A stretch of 64,000 nucleotides of DNA, taken from assembly GCF_013342145.1 (NCBI RefSeq), contig NZ_JABUQZ010000001.1, forward strand, positions 2,666,001 to 2,730,000, written 5' to 3'. The DNA is from Haloterrigena gelatinilytica (GTDB lineage Archaea; Halobacteriota; Halobacteria; Halobacteriales; Natrialbaceae). The notes below the pieces were generated by a model that worked only from the letters and a program-made list of their open reading frames with translations, was not told the origin of the DNA and searched no databases. Every line of letters begins with the position of its first letter. Positions within the stretch are counted from its first letter, which is position 1. Positions 44,268-52,665 of the stretch are shown here, one piece after another. Both the position numbers and the translations under genes were made by a program.

Positions 44268-44459
44268 ATGACTCCCGACGCCGACACCGCCCGTCCGACC
44301 GACGCACCGCTGACCGACCTCGATCACGTCACGATCGAGAACGACGACGCTCCCGACGAGTGTGCGATCTTCCCGCGGGAGGCGAGCGACGAGAAACTGG
44401 ACGCCGCCTGGATCGTCGCCTACGACGACGGGTTCGTCTCGCTCGAATCGATGCGCTAG
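44268..44459 (+). CDS. Small haloarchaeal protein (DUF7511-like), copy A
   Basis: A 63-residue acidic protein with VTIENDDAPDECAIFPREAS, then LDAAWIVAYDDGFVSLESMR. The same D-x-C-x-(I/L)-x-P-R...A-W-(I/L)...V-x-L-E-x-x-R pattern occurs in the protein at 56901-57140, so both belong to one small haloarchaea-specific family. The function is unknown. A small membrane-protein gene begins 10 bases downstream. Confidence 0.75.
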   Translation: MTPDADTARPTDAPLTDLDHVTIENDDAPDECAIFPREASDEKLDAAWIVAYDDGFVSLESMR

Positions 44460-44468
44460 GTCCCGACG

Positions 44469-44657
44469 ATGCACCTCGGAAACTCCGTCACCGCCGCCGG
44501 GTTCTGGATCGGCACCCTGCTGCCGGTCGCCTACCTGCCGGTCTTTCTCTCCGGCGTCGACTCCGCCGGCTCCCTCTCGCTGGTCGTCTGCCTCCTCGCG
44601 ATCCACGCCCTCGCGCTGATCGTCGGCCACGATTACTCCGGATCGCGATCGCGGTGA
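44469..44657 (+). CDS. Small membrane protein
   Basis: A 62-residue protein with two hydrophobic segments (AAGFWIGTLLPVAYLPVFL and LSLVVCLLAIHALALIVG) and a short basic tail. It is linked to the DUF7511-like gene 10 bases upstream, so the two are probably one transcript. It is unrecognised beyond being a typical haloarchaeal small membrane protein. Confidence 0.6.
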   Translation: MHLGNSVTAAGFWIGTLLPVAYLPVFLSGVDSAGSLSLVVCLLAIHALALIVGHDYSGSRSR

Positions 44658-44808
44658 CGGACCGAGGTACCGGCTATCGGGACGACTTCGGCACCGGCTG
44701 TTCGATGCCTTCGCGCGGTCGACTCGACCGTCCGTGCGTCGCGTGACTCGGCAAAAATAGTGCAGGCCATCCGGATCGCTCGCGGGCTCTCGCGGACGCG
44801 TTGATCGC

Positions 44809-44994
44809 TTACTCGCCCGGCTGCCACAGCTGGGCGTGGGGCGTGTCGCAGCTGTCGCAGACCGCCGCCCGTTTGTCCTTGTAGCGTCCGCGCTCGAGTT
44901 CGCCGTCCGAACAGTACGGACACGGTCTGCCTTCGAGGATCGCGATCAACTGCGGATCTTCGCCGTCGGTCGCTGACGACTGTGATTTCGCCAT
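44809..44994 (-). CDS. Small CPxC zinc-finger protein (HVO_A0556-like)
   Basis: A 61-residue protein with EGRPCPYCSDGELERG and AAVCDSCDTPHAQLWQPGE. The two CxxC pairs (CPYC and CDSC) should bind one zinc. This pattern matches the HVO_A0556-type haloarchaeal zinc-finger family as I recall it. The ATG at 44994 (MAKSQSSATDG) is preferred to a start 42 bases further upstream. It could act in nucleic-acid or protein interactions; no direct evidence. Confidence 0.75.
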   Translation of the reverse strand: MAKSQSSATDGEDPQLIAILEGRPCPYCSDGELERGRYKDKRAAVCDSCDTPHAQLWQPGE

Positions 44995-45205
44995 ATGTAC
45001 CATAGCTCTCCCGAGAGGAGGGAAACGGTTGGCCATGCCTATGCAGCGTTACGACCGGGGACGACACCGCACGACGGCGGCGTGGATCGACGGTATTCGC
45101 GGGCGACAGACGCGACGGCTGGGCTCTCGATTCGAGACGAGCGGTCGACGGCGACCGGTCGCGGCGAACCGTGGCGGCTATCCCCGCGGCCCGCCGCGTA
45201 CCGGT

Positions 45206-45805
45206 ATGCGCCAGTTCGTCTGCATCGGCCACGACGTCCCGACCGACCCCGACTTCTCGCTGGACGACCTCGCGGGCGGGGCCGGTCGCCTCGACGCGCT
45301 CTGTCGATCGATCACCGCCTCGTTCGTCACCTCCCACGGGATCCGCGAGGACGTCCGGACCCACCTCGTCGTCCGGGACGAGCTCACGATCACCTTCGAC
45401 GGGAGCGAACTCCGCCGGCTCAACCCCGACGAGCGAAGCACCGCGGCGCTGGTACGGACCGCCCTCGAGCACCGCGACGAGGCCATCGGCGCCCTCCCGG
45501 CCGAGCCGAGTCCCGGCATCGAAGTGTACCGGCGCGGCTTCGAGGAAACGCTCGAGGAAGTCGCCGACGGAACCGTGGTGCAGCTACACGAGGACGGCAA
45601 GGCCGTAGTCGACGTCGGCGTCGACGGCCTCGAAGACCCCGTGTTCGTACTCTCTGACCACCGGGACTTCACCGACGCGGAGGAACGGGTGCTCGAGGAC
45701 GCCGTCGATCGGCGCCTGCGGCTGGGTCCGGAGCTGTTGCACGCCGATCAGGCGATCACCGTCGCGCACCACTATCTGGACACCGAGGGCTACGAGCGGT
45801 TTTAG
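45206..45805 (+). CDS. trmY: tRNA pseudouridine(54)-N1-methyltransferase TrmY
   Basis: A 199-residue SPOUT methyltransferase that converts pseudouridine 54 to N1-methylpseudouridine in archaeal tRNA. The N-terminal MRQFVCIGHDVPTDPDFSLDD is characteristic of the family. The trefoil-knot SAM site lies in DPVFVLSDHRDFTDAEERVL followed by RRLRLGPELLHADQAITVAHHYLD. The ATG at 45206 is family-like; the earlier open frame is Arg-rich and not coding. Pus10, which makes its substrate, is encoded 2.5 kb upstream. Confidence 0.94.
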   Translation: MRQFVCIGHDVPTDPDFSLDDLAGGAGRLDALCRSITASFVTSHGIREDVRTHLVVRDELTITFDGSELRRLNPDERSTAALVRTALEHRDEAIGALPAEPSPGIEVYRRGFEETLEEVADGTVVQLHEDGKAVVDVGVDGLEDPVFVLSDHRDFTDAEERVLEDAVDRRLRLGPELLHADQAITVAHHYLDTEGYERF

Positions 45806-45895
45806 GCGCGGACTCGAGTGTGCGAATCGCTACCGAGCGAAGCGATAGACGCTTTCGGAAGCGTTAAACAATCGGGGACTCTCACTCACAAATGC

Positions 45896-45968
45896 GGGCC
45901 GGTGGGGTAGCTTGGTATCCTTCGGCCTTCGGGTGGCCGTAACCGCAGTTCGAATCTGCGCCGGCCCA
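45896..45968 (+). tRNA. tRNA-Pro (anticodon CGG)
   Basis: A 73-nt cloverleaf. The acceptor GGGCCGG (45896-45902) pairs with CCGGCCC (45961-45967), and A is the discriminator base. The anticodon stem is CGGCC/GGCCG around TTCGGGT, placing CGG after T33 and G37 after it. The T-arm is CGCAG-TTCGAAT-CTGCG. No intron and no encoded CCA are seen. A TATA-like gttaaaca (45863-45870) lies about 26-33 bases upstream. The D-arm has two Ts before the anticodon stem, slightly unusual. Confidence 0.92.
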
Positions 45969-46418
45969 CTTTTCCCGCATTTCACAACCCCGAGCGACAG
46001 CGAGTCGCGTTCGTGAGCGGGCAGAAATGCAGCCGCAAAGATTCGAGCCAGCAAACCGAGCGAAGCGAGGGTTGCGCTGTTCGAATCTGCGCCGGCCCAC
46101 TTCTCCCGCACCGCAACACGAGGAGCGGAGCGTGGCGCAGTAGTGTACCGAGACGTCGAATAACGGACCCCGTGACAGAAGCGGTGGGTGCCTTTCAATA
46201 CGCGATTCGATTCTACAACCTGCAACGCGAGCAGAGAGACCGTATCGCAGTAAAACCGAGGCGGCGGTTGATTCGATCCTCGTCTCCGCAATGGGACAGG
46301 TTATGCGATTCCGCGGGATCGGCCGGGAGAGACGCACGGTCGTCGGCCGTGCTCTGTCGCCTGACGAAGGACGGCGAGGGCATCGCCGACTCGGCGACGA
46401 TCGGTGGCCCCTGGGTCG
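45969..46418. other. Intergenic region after tRNA-Pro with repeats
   Basis: It holds the duplicated tRNA end and short inverted elements with GAGCG(A/G)AGCG cores at 46058-46069 (arms GCAAACC/GGTTGC) and 46123-46132 (arms CACG/CGTG). A similar core is at 45835-45845, before the tRNA. From 46135 to 46418 nothing recognisable is seen; short ORFs there have no conserved character. No integrase gene remains. Confidence 0.6.
46079..46110 (+). repeat. Second copy of the tRNA-Pro 3' end (att-like direct repeat)
   Basis: gttcgaatctgcgccggccc and the following bases to 46110 repeat 45948-45979 (T-loop to about 11 bases beyond the tRNA), with one C/T difference, 131 bases apart. Duplicated tRNA 3' ends mark integrase-mediated insertions. 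Here the copies are separated only by a palindromic stretch, so the element, if any, has been lost. Confidence 0.75.
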
Positions 46419-47744
46419 TTAGTTACCCGAGGGGATGAAGTGACCGTCCTTGAGTTCGTTCACGACGCGCGTCTCGCTCCCCCGCAGTTGCACCTTCAGG
46501 CTCGGCGCGAGCGTGCCACCGAACAGGTCCTTCTGCTCCTCCGGGGGGAGGTGGCCGACCTCGTCGAGGCTGATCTCGCCCCGCGACGTGTCGTCGAGCC
46601 CGCGGAAGTTCTCGAAGCTTTCGACCAGCACGTCGTTCCCGTGGGGCATCGCCAGCCACGAGTACGCTTGGAAGGGCGCCGATTCGGGGTTCGCGACGAC
46701 GAGACCGCTGCCGTTGAGCGGTTCGTAGTCCCCGTAGAGCGAATCGCTCACGAACCCGTACAGCGCGTCGGGACCCTGGAGGCCGGGTGCGAACGTGAAC
46801 TCGTGGCTGAGGACGAACAGGTACCACTTCCCGTCGTTGAACACGTAGTGCGGTCGCTCGAGTTGCTGGTTGACCTCGATCGCCTCCAGGTTCGGCGGGA
46901 GGAGTTCCCACTCGGTGAGCGAGTCGTTCGTCGCTCGCATCACGCCGACGTTCCCGTTGTAACTTCGGGGATCGGACGGACTGTCGCTTCCCGTCGGCGT
47001 GTTCCCTTCGAAGACGAGCAGGTCTTCGCCGGTCTCGGGGTGCTGGAAATACCACGGGTCGCGGAACGCGTAGACGATGCCTTGCTCCCGGGATTGTTCC
47101 AGCGTCTGGTAAAGCTCGCCGTCGGCCGCACCGATGATGGTGTGCTCCTGCGTACCGGTCAGTTCGACCCCTCGCGGACCCGTTTCGAGCGAGGCTCCCT
47201 TGGCGAGTGCGAGCCGCTGTCGGAACTCCGGCTCCGGACTGGTAGCCGTATAGAAGTGGTAGATCTGGTCCTCGCTCTCGTCGTACATCGCGGAGCCGGC
47301 CCACTGGTGGTGGCCGAGCGGGTTCTCGAAGGCCGTACCTCCTTCCCGCCAACTGTGGCCGTTCCGGGAGTAGAAATAGCGGATGGTCGCCTCGTTGTGT
47401 CGATCGCCAGGCACGAGGTCTTTCGACGCCGTGAGCGAGAAGACGATCTGCCAGCCGTCGATCTTCGCGATCGAACCGTCGCGATGTCGGAGCGGCCACG
47501 TGTCCCAGATCCAGTAGTCGTCCGAAATCGGCTCCGCTCCGTCGTCGATTACCGGTGCGGTGGTCGCGTCCGTGCGTTCGATATTCGACGCGTGTTCCGC
47601 CGTCCACTCGCTCGCGTCACCGGGTTCGACGGCGGCGACGGAACCGGTACCGAACGAGAGCCCGAGCCCGGCCGCACCGATCGCACCGGTCGTTTTTAGA
47701 ACGTTTCGCCTGTTCAACTCAGTTGAACTAGTCTCGTCGGACAT
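46419..47744 (-). CDS. GH68 fructosyltransferase (levansucrase/inulosucrase type)
   Basis: A 441-residue secreted enzyme. Twin-Arg NRRNVLKTTG and a hydrophobic stretch ending SVAA indicate Tat export and release. GH68 residues are all present: nucleophile Asp81 in WDTWP, HHQWAGSA, the transition-state Asp229 in FRDP, and acid/base Glu296 in LERPHY, with VFEGNT. It should split sucrose and build levan or release glucose/fructose outside the cell. The coding DNA looks less GC-extreme than its neighbours, and an AT-rich leader precedes it. Together with the adjacent tRNA repeat this suggests acquisition. Confidence 0.93.
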   Translation of the reverse strand: MSDETSSTELNRRNVLKTTGAIGAAGLGLSFGTGSVAAVEPGDASEWTAEHASNIERTDATTAPVIDDGAEPISDDYWIWDTWPLRHRDGSIAKIDGWQIVFSLTASKDLVPGDRHNEATIRYFYSRNGHSWREGGTAFENPLGHHQWAGSAMYDESEDQIYHFYTATSPEPEFRQRLALAKGASLETGPRGVELTGTQEHTIIGAADGELYQTLEQSREQGIVYAFRDPWYFQHPETGEDLLVFEGNTPTGSDSPSDPRSYNGNVGVMRATNDSLTEWELLPPNLEAIEVNQQLERPHYVFNDGKWYLFVLSHEFTFAPGLQGPDALYGFVSDSLYGDYEPLNGSGLVVANPESAPFQAYSWLAMPHGNDVLVESFENFRGLDDTSRGEISLDEVGHLPPEEQKDLFGGTLAPSLKVQLRGSETRVVNELKDGHFIPSGN

Positions 47745-47850
47745 TACACTCCAAATATTTACTCACTAAATAATAGTAACTTCGATCAGTTTTATTTCCT
47801 GTTGAAGATAGTTTATTTATATTATGAACAATCAAAACTGCACTTGTTCG
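47745..47850 (-). promoter_or_regulatory. AT-rich promoter region of the levansucrase-type gene
   Basis: About 100 bases upstream of the GH68 start are unusually AT-rich for this genome (ttatttatattatgaac, ttttatttcc). Several TATA-like hexamers make the exact core promoter unclear. The composition fits a transferred promoter. Confidence 0.45.
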
Positions 47851-47880
47851 CCGGCGGTCGTAACGGTGTGCCACTCGCCC

Positions 47881-49461
47881 TCACTCGAGTTCGATCTCGA
47901 TCAGCGCCAACTCGTCCGACGGCACGGCCTCGCTAAACGCCGCCTCCACTTCGTCCCATCCCTCCGGCCGGTACGCCTCGATGCCGAAGCTCTCCGCGAA
48001 CGTCACCAGATCCGGGTTCGACAGTTCGGTCCCGGTGTGCTCACCCCGATGCGAGTCCTGTTTCTGGGAAATGAGGCCGTAGTCGTCGTCGTTGAACACG
48101 ACCGTCGTAAAGCGACAGCCCAGTCTCGAGGCGGTCTCGAGTTCCGCCGCGTTCATCATGAACCCGCCGTCGCCGGTCCCGGCCACCACGTTCGCGTCCG
48201 TCGTCAGATCCGCTGCCAGCGCGCCCGGGACCGCGATACCCATGCTGGCCAGCCCGTTCGAGATCACGCAGGTGTTGGGCTCGTAGGTCGGGAACGACTG
48301 GGCGATCGCCATCTTGTGGCTGCCGACGTCCGAGACGAGCACGTCCGAATCGGCCATGGCCTCGCGCAACAGCGGCAGGCAGTTCCGGACGGTGATCGGA
48401 TCGTCGTCGGCCGGCGGCTCGGTCACCGACTCGAGCAACTGCTCGTGGAGGTCGTCGCACCACAGCGAACAGGCCGCGTCGGACAGGCGCTCGTCGATGG
48501 CCGCCAGCGCGGCGCCGACGTCGGCGACGATCTCCACGTCTGGGTTGTAGTGGCGGTAGACCTCCGCGGGTTCGTAGTCGACGTGGACGATGGTCTTCTC
48601 GAGGTCGGGGTTCCAGCCCGCCGGATCGTGCTCGGCGATGTCGTAGCCGACCGCGATCACGCAGTCGGCGCGGTCGATCGCCAGCGCGGCCTCCTCGTCG
48701 GGCCCCGAGTCGAGCGTCATCAGCGAGGCCGCCTCGCGGTCCGAGATCGCCCCCTTCCCCATGTAGGTTTCGACGACGGGGATCCCGACGCGGTCGACCA
48801 GCGACCGAATGGTCTGGGACGCGCGCGTCCGCACGGCGCCGTTGCCCGCCAGCAGGATCGGGCGCTCGGCTTCCTCGAGCAGCCGCGCCGCGCGCGCGGC
48901 CGACTGGTCGTCCGGGTCCGGTCGGCGCACGGGGTCGCGCGTCTCGATCGGCTCCGCGTCGATCTCCTCGGCGGCGACGTCCTCGGGGAACTCGAGGTGG
49001 GTCGCGCCGGGCTTCTCGTATTCGGCGAGTTTGAACGCCTTGCGGACCGACTCGGGCGCGATTTCGGGCTCGCCGATCCGGGTGTTCCAGGCGACGATGG
49101 GCTCGAAGACGTCGACGACGTCAAGCGCCTGGTGGCTCTCCTTGTGCAGTCGCTCGCGACCCCCCTGGCCGGTGACGGCGACGACCGGGCTCTTGTCCAG
49201 TTGGGCGTCGGCGACGCCGGTCATGAGGTTCGTCGCGCCGGGGCCGAGCGTCGACAGGCAGACGCCGGCCTCGCCGGTCAGCCGCCCGTGGACGTCGGCC
49301 ATGAACGCCGCCCCCTGTTCGTGGCGCGTCGGGAGAAAGCGGATCGACGACTCGCGCAGCGCGAACAGCAGATCCTCGATCTCTTCGCCCGGCACGCCGA
49401 AGACGCGCTCGACGCCTTCCGCCTCGAGACAGTCGACGAGCAACTCGGCTGTGGTCGCCAT
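47881..49461 (-). CDS. Acetolactate synthase-like thiamine-diphosphate enzyme
   Basis: A 526-residue ThDP enzyme. The N-terminal PYR domain has FGVPGEEIEDLLFAL with the catalytic Glu in RHEQGAAFMAD. The central domain has AGNGAVRTRASQTIRSLVD. The PP domain has the GDG motif GTGDGGFMMNAAELETA and VFNDDDYGLI. It is probably catabolic AlsS-like or a related decarboxylase: no ilvN regulatory subunit is adjacent and it ends without the long ILV5-type tail. The ATG at 49461 matches the family start. It sits beside the levansucrase-type gene but has its own promoter. Confidence 0.85.
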   Translation of the reverse strand: MATTAELLVDCLEAEGVERVFGVPGEEIEDLLFALRESSIRFLPTRHEQGAAFMADVHGRLTGEAGVCLSTLGPGATNLMTGVADAQLDKSPVVAVTGQGGRERLHKESHQALDVVDVFEPIVAWNTRIGEPEIAPESVRKAFKLAEYEKPGATHLEFPEDVAAEEIDAEPIETRDPVRRPDPDDQSAARAARLLEEAERPILLAGNGAVRTRASQTIRSLVDRVGIPVVETYMGKGAISDREAASLMTLDSGPDEEAALAIDRADCVIAVGYDIAEHDPAGWNPDLEKTIVHVDYEPAEVYRHYNPDVEIVADVGAALAAIDERLSDAACSLWCDDLHEQLLESVTEPPADDDPITVRNCLPLLREAMADSDVLVSDVGSHKMAIAQSFPTYEPNTCVISNGLASMGIAVPGALAADLTTDANVVAGTGDGGFMMNAAELETASRLGCRFTTVVFNDDDYGLISQKQDSHRGEHTGTELSNPDLVTFAESFGIEAYRPEGWDEVEAAFSEAVPSDELALIEIELE

Positions 49462-49854
49462 GGACGTCCCGTCCACGGCGCCGTCATTAATCGCCCGCCC
49501 TGCACACACGGCGTCGGCGGGGCGACCGAAAACCGCTCGCTACAGCGGCGGACCGCTCTTCGCCGGCGAGTAGGGGCTGCCGACAGACGACGCGGCGTCC
49601 GGTCGTCGCGTCCGAGCTGGGGCGGGGAGCGGCCCCCTGCTAGCGGTTCGAAATTGAAGGTGGACGTTACGGACGATAGCAGCCGATTTCTTCCGGGAGG
49701 CGCGGTCGAATACAACTCGATCGGCGGCGCGCTCAGCGGCCGAAACCGATTATCGAGAGCCGTTGCGCGTTCGACACTACAGTCGCGCTATAACAATGGT
49801 CGACTCTCCGGGAGTGTTCGGTAGCCGCGACCGTTGGGTTGCGGGAGTTCAACG
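49462..49854. other. Intergenic region, divergent promoters
   Basis: About 390 bases with no supported ORF. A TATA-like cattaatcg (about 49483-49491) serves the minus-strand synthase. A cgctataacaa at about 49787-49797 probably drives the plus-strand secreted protein. The middle is GC-rich with no repeat. Confidence 0.5.
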
Positions 49855-50916
49855 ATGTCAGAGGACGATCTACTTTCACGGCGACAGAGTCTGCTCGGAA
49901 TCGGCGCTGTGGGGACGGCCCTCGGCGGGAGCGCCCTCGGCGTTTCGGGCGTCTTCGACGGCGACGAGACGGACGGAAAAAAGACCGACGGGAAGAAACG
50001 GGCAGCCGGCGACGACAAAAAAGACGACGATCGGGACGACGAGGCGGCGACGAAAGCCGGCCTCGACCTCGAGGTCGTCTGCCACGAGAGCGGCGAGGCG
50101 GCGGTCCGCGTCCGGAACGAGCGCTCGGTGGAAGCGACGCTCAGCTGGAAGGTCGACGTCGACGGGCTCGAGCTCGGCGACCTCGATACGGCTGCCCTCG
50201 AGGAGGTGGATCCGGACGACTTCGACGAGGACGATACGGCCGCGCTCGAGGCCTACGCCCGATCCCAGGGGATGAACGTCGACGCCGACGATCTCGAGCG
50301 TCTCGAGGGGAAGCGGATCGAACTTAACGGCACGACGCTCGATCTGGGCAAGCGGACGATCGACCTCGAGGAACTCGCCGAGGAGAAGGGCGTCGACCTC
50401 GAGGACGCGGAGTTCGACCTCGACAAGCTCTACGGGACGGTCACGGTCCCGAAGGGCGGCGTCGAGTCGTTCCGAGCCGTCGCCCTCTCGAAGGATTCGG
50501 CGGTCGAACTCTACTACGACGGGAAGCGGATCGAGTCGGTCAGCGTCGACACGGCGGCGTGCCGGGAGTCGACGATGGCGGACAAGATCGACCTCGAGGC
50601 GGTCTGTCACCGGACGCGAACGCGAAACGACGGGAACGGTGCCGGCGACGGCGACACCGGCGGCGTCGAGAAGACGACGGAAGCCAAGTTCTGCGTCCAC
50701 AACCACGGCAAGGAGGACGTGACGCTCGGTTGGACCGTCAACGGCGACGAGCAGGGCGGCGAGTGCCACGTCGACGCTAAGGGATCGGACTCGTTCTGGG
50801 TGACCGTGCTCGACGACCGGAAGACGTCCGTGACCGTCACCTACGACGGCGAGGCGGTCGACACGGAGAAGGCCGACACCGACGCGGAGTGTACGGACGA
50901 CCACGGCGACGCGTAA
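49855..50916 (+). CDS. Secreted protein with two Cys-containing beta-sandwich repeats
   Basis: A 353-residue protein. It has a twin-Arg-like start (SRRQSLLGIG), a hydrophobic stretch, then an Asp/Lys-rich linker (residues about 40-65). Two related domains open DLEVVCHESGEAAVRVRNE and DLEAVCHRTRT...AKFCVHN; each has an SWKVD/GWTVN strand and a VTV strand pattern and ends in a Cys. Long Glu/Asp helices insert in the first. It is probably exported by Tat and surface-exposed. No catalytic motif; function unknown. Confidence 0.72.
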   Translation: MSEDDLLSRRQSLLGIGAVGTALGGSALGVSGVFDGDETDGKKTDGKKRAAGDDKKDDDRDDEAATKAGLDLEVVCHESGEAAVRVRNERSVEATLSWKVDVDGLELGDLDTAALEEVDPDDFDEDDTAALEAYARSQGMNVDADDLERLEGKRIELNGTTLDLGKRTIDLEELAEEKGVDLEDAEFDLDKLYGTVTVPKGGVESFRAVALSKDSAVELYYDGKRIESVSVDTAACRESTMADKIDLEAVCHRTRTRNDGNGAGDGDTGGVEKTTEAKFCVHNHGKEDVTLGWTVNGDEQGGECHVDAKGSDSFWVTVLDDRKTSVTVTYDGEAVDTEKADTDAECTDDHGDA

Positions 50917-51058
50917 TCGGCGCGACGCGTCTCCGGTTCCAGCGCTGCTTTTAATGCGCCACCGATCGACGCGTGGAGCCACTCTGGTGCGTGCGTACGC
51001 CCCGCTTACCCGCCTCGAGACCCGAAGATCCTTTAGCGACTGCTCGGATACCCTGAGT

Positions 51059-51559
51059 ATGGCTGCCGACGGACTCGACGAGATCGATTACGGAATCCTC
51101 CATCTTCTCCAACAGAACGCTCGAGCGACCACGCCGGTCGATATGGCCGAACAGCTGCCGGTGACGGACACGACGATCCGCAACCGGATCGAACAGCTCG
51201 AGGACGACGGGATCATCGAGGGCTACGTGCCGATCATCGACTACGAGAAGGCCGGGTTCCCGATCCGCCTCCAGTTTTCCTGTACGGCCGCGACCGACGA
51301 GCGCCAAGAGGTCGCCGAGCGGGCGCTCGAACTCCCCCAGATAGTCAAGGTCGACGAGATGCTGAGTGCGCGAGAGAACATTCAGGCGCTGGCGGTCGCG
51401 AACAACACCGAAGAGGTAAACGAGATCACGAGCCGTCTGGACGACCTCCCGCTGACGATCGAGCGGGAACGGCTGTTGCGGAAGACGCGGAGTCGTCCCG
51501 TCGACTTCTTCGCCGGGGATGTCGGCGAAGAACAGCGACCCGGCGATTTCCGAGAATAA
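51059..51559 (+). CDS. Lrp/AsnC-family transcriptional regulator (second)
   Basis: A 166-residue protein. The N-terminal HTH begins LDEIDYGILHLLQQNARAT, with PVTDTTIRNRIEQLEDDGII as the recognition helix region, followed by a RAM-like domain (GFPIRLQFSCTAATDERQEV, VKVDEMLSARENIQALAV). The basic C-terminal extension (RLLRKTRSRPVDFFAGD) is longer than in the regulator at 8177. The target is unknown; there is no divergent partner. Confidence 0.88.
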   Translation: MAADGLDEIDYGILHLLQQNARATTPVDMAEQLPVTDTTIRNRIEQLEDDGIIEGYVPIIDYEKAGFPIRLQFSCTAATDERQEVAERALELPQIVKVDEMLSARENIQALAVANNTEEVNEITSRLDDLPLTIERERLLRKTRSRPVDFFAGDVGEEQRPGDFRE

Positions 51560-51868
51560 ATTCCCTCCGAGAAACTTCGAAAATCCAAACTAGAATAAGT
51601 ACCTCCTTTTCTTCCAAATAGATTAGGGACGGGCTTTTTGTATTGCCGAACAAGTCGTGGACAATGACTGTCGTATCGAACCGAATACAGCTACCGTCCA
51701 CACACAGCTACCTTGATCAGAAGCACCGATTGCGACGAGAGCGAGAATCGTTTCCCGACCGGCGCGGCGCAACCTGACTACCCATGAACGCCACTCGACC
51801 CCGCCCCGAGACCGTCGCTGGCCACGTCCGGCCGATAGTCACCGCTATCTCCTCACGAGCGTCGATCG
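51560..51868. other. Intergenic region, AT-richer, unassigned
   Basis: About 310 bases. The first 100 (to about 51660) are AT-rich for this genome and T-rich (cctccttttcttcc, ctttttgtattg), which may include the terminator of the Lrp gene. No ORF over 40 residues shows conserved character. Confidence 0.4.
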
Positions 51869-52099
51869 ATGAGTGAGGATCTGTACCGGTGCGTCTGTTA
51901 CACCTGCGGCACGGAACGGCTCATCGAGGGACTCGAGGACGCCCAGACGTTTTTCAACCGCCACGCCGAGCGCAGCCACGAGGTGGAACTGCTCAACCAG
52001 CAGACTCGGCGCCAGTATTCGGAACCGTCGGCCGCCGACGAGACTCCGTCGGACGAATCGCCCGACGGCGCGCCGGAGACCGAATCCGACGACGCGTGA
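51869..52099 (+). CDS. Small zinc-ribbon-like protein
   Basis: A 76-residue protein starting MSEDLYRCVCYTCGTERLIE. The cysteines CVCYTC and the pair HAERSH suggest a C2H2-type zinc site (CxxC and HxxxxH), followed by VELLNQQTRRQY and an acidic tail. The length and layout fit the many small haloarchaeal zinc-finger proteins. The function is unknown. Confidence 0.68.
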   Translation: MSEDLYRCVCYTCGTERLIEGLEDAQTFFNRHAERSHEVELLNQQTRRQYSEPSAADETPSDESPDGAPETESDDA

Positions 52100-52134
52100 C
52101 GGCGACGGGTTCGACCGGACGACCTGCGCGGCGA

Positions 52135-52542
52135 TCAGCTCGTGTCCTGTGCGTCGACGACTTCGTCGACGCGGATCCGCAGAATAACCCGCTCGGTTTC
52201 GATGGGCATTCCGTACTCGTCTTCGCCCGTGTAACGCTGAGCGAGTTCGTCGATGTGCTCTCGAGCCCCCTCGGTCGTGACCTCCTCGACCTCCCCGATG
52301 ATCGAGAGTCGCCGGTAGGGGTTCTCGGGGTCGACCATGCTGACGCCGACCGACGGATCCTCGCGGACGTTGCGCTCCTTGCGGCGACCGCGTTCGGTGT
52401 TGACCAGGAGCCGGTCGTCGTCGGCGTCGTAGTCGATCCAGACCGGCGTGACGTGGGGATCGGTGTCCTCGGTCAGCGTCGCGACGTGCGCGAACGTTTG
52501 CTTCTCGAATAGGTCGTGGAAGGCGTCGGGGATTGCTGTCAC
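52135..52542 (-). CDS. Pyridoxamine-phosphate-oxidase-fold protein (F420/flavin-binding family)
   Basis: A 135-residue split-barrel protein: FEKQTFAHVATLTEDTDPHV, TPVWIDYDADDDRLLVNTER, RKERNVREDPSVGVSMVDPE. This is the pattern of F420-dependent PPOX/Rv1155-like proteins. The start is taken as GTG at 52542, which places the conserved PDAFHDLFEKQTF at the N-terminus; the longer form from 52596 adds 18 residues without such character. The substrate is unknown. Confidence 0.82.
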   Translation of the reverse strand: MTAIPDAFHDLFEKQTFAHVATLTEDTDPHVTPVWIDYDADDDRLLVNTERGRRKERNVREDPSVGVSMVDPENPYRRLSIIGEVEEVTTEGAREHIDELAQRYTGEDEYGMPIETERVILRIRVDEVVDAQDTS

Positions 52543-52665
52543 GGGCGGCGATTCGCTCGCGTTCGGCTTTTGCCTACTGCCTACATTGAGAGGCACGCTC
52601 GCCTCGATCCACGCCCGGAACGGGCGGAAGATTGATAGCTATCGTCGGGAATCCGCAGCTAACAC

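Noticed and set aside
45830-46337. Minus-strand frames across tRNA-Pro
   Set aside because: They read through the tRNA and its duplicated end and carry no protein family signal.
47824-49824. Plus-strand frame opposite the acetolactate-synthase-like gene
   Set aside because: It is the antisense shadow of the ThDP enzyme, with a short AT-rich start that belongs to the levansucrase promoter.
51426-51701. 91-residue minus-strand frame overlapping the second Lrp
   Set aside because: Half of it is antisense to the Lrp gene and the rest has no conserved pattern.
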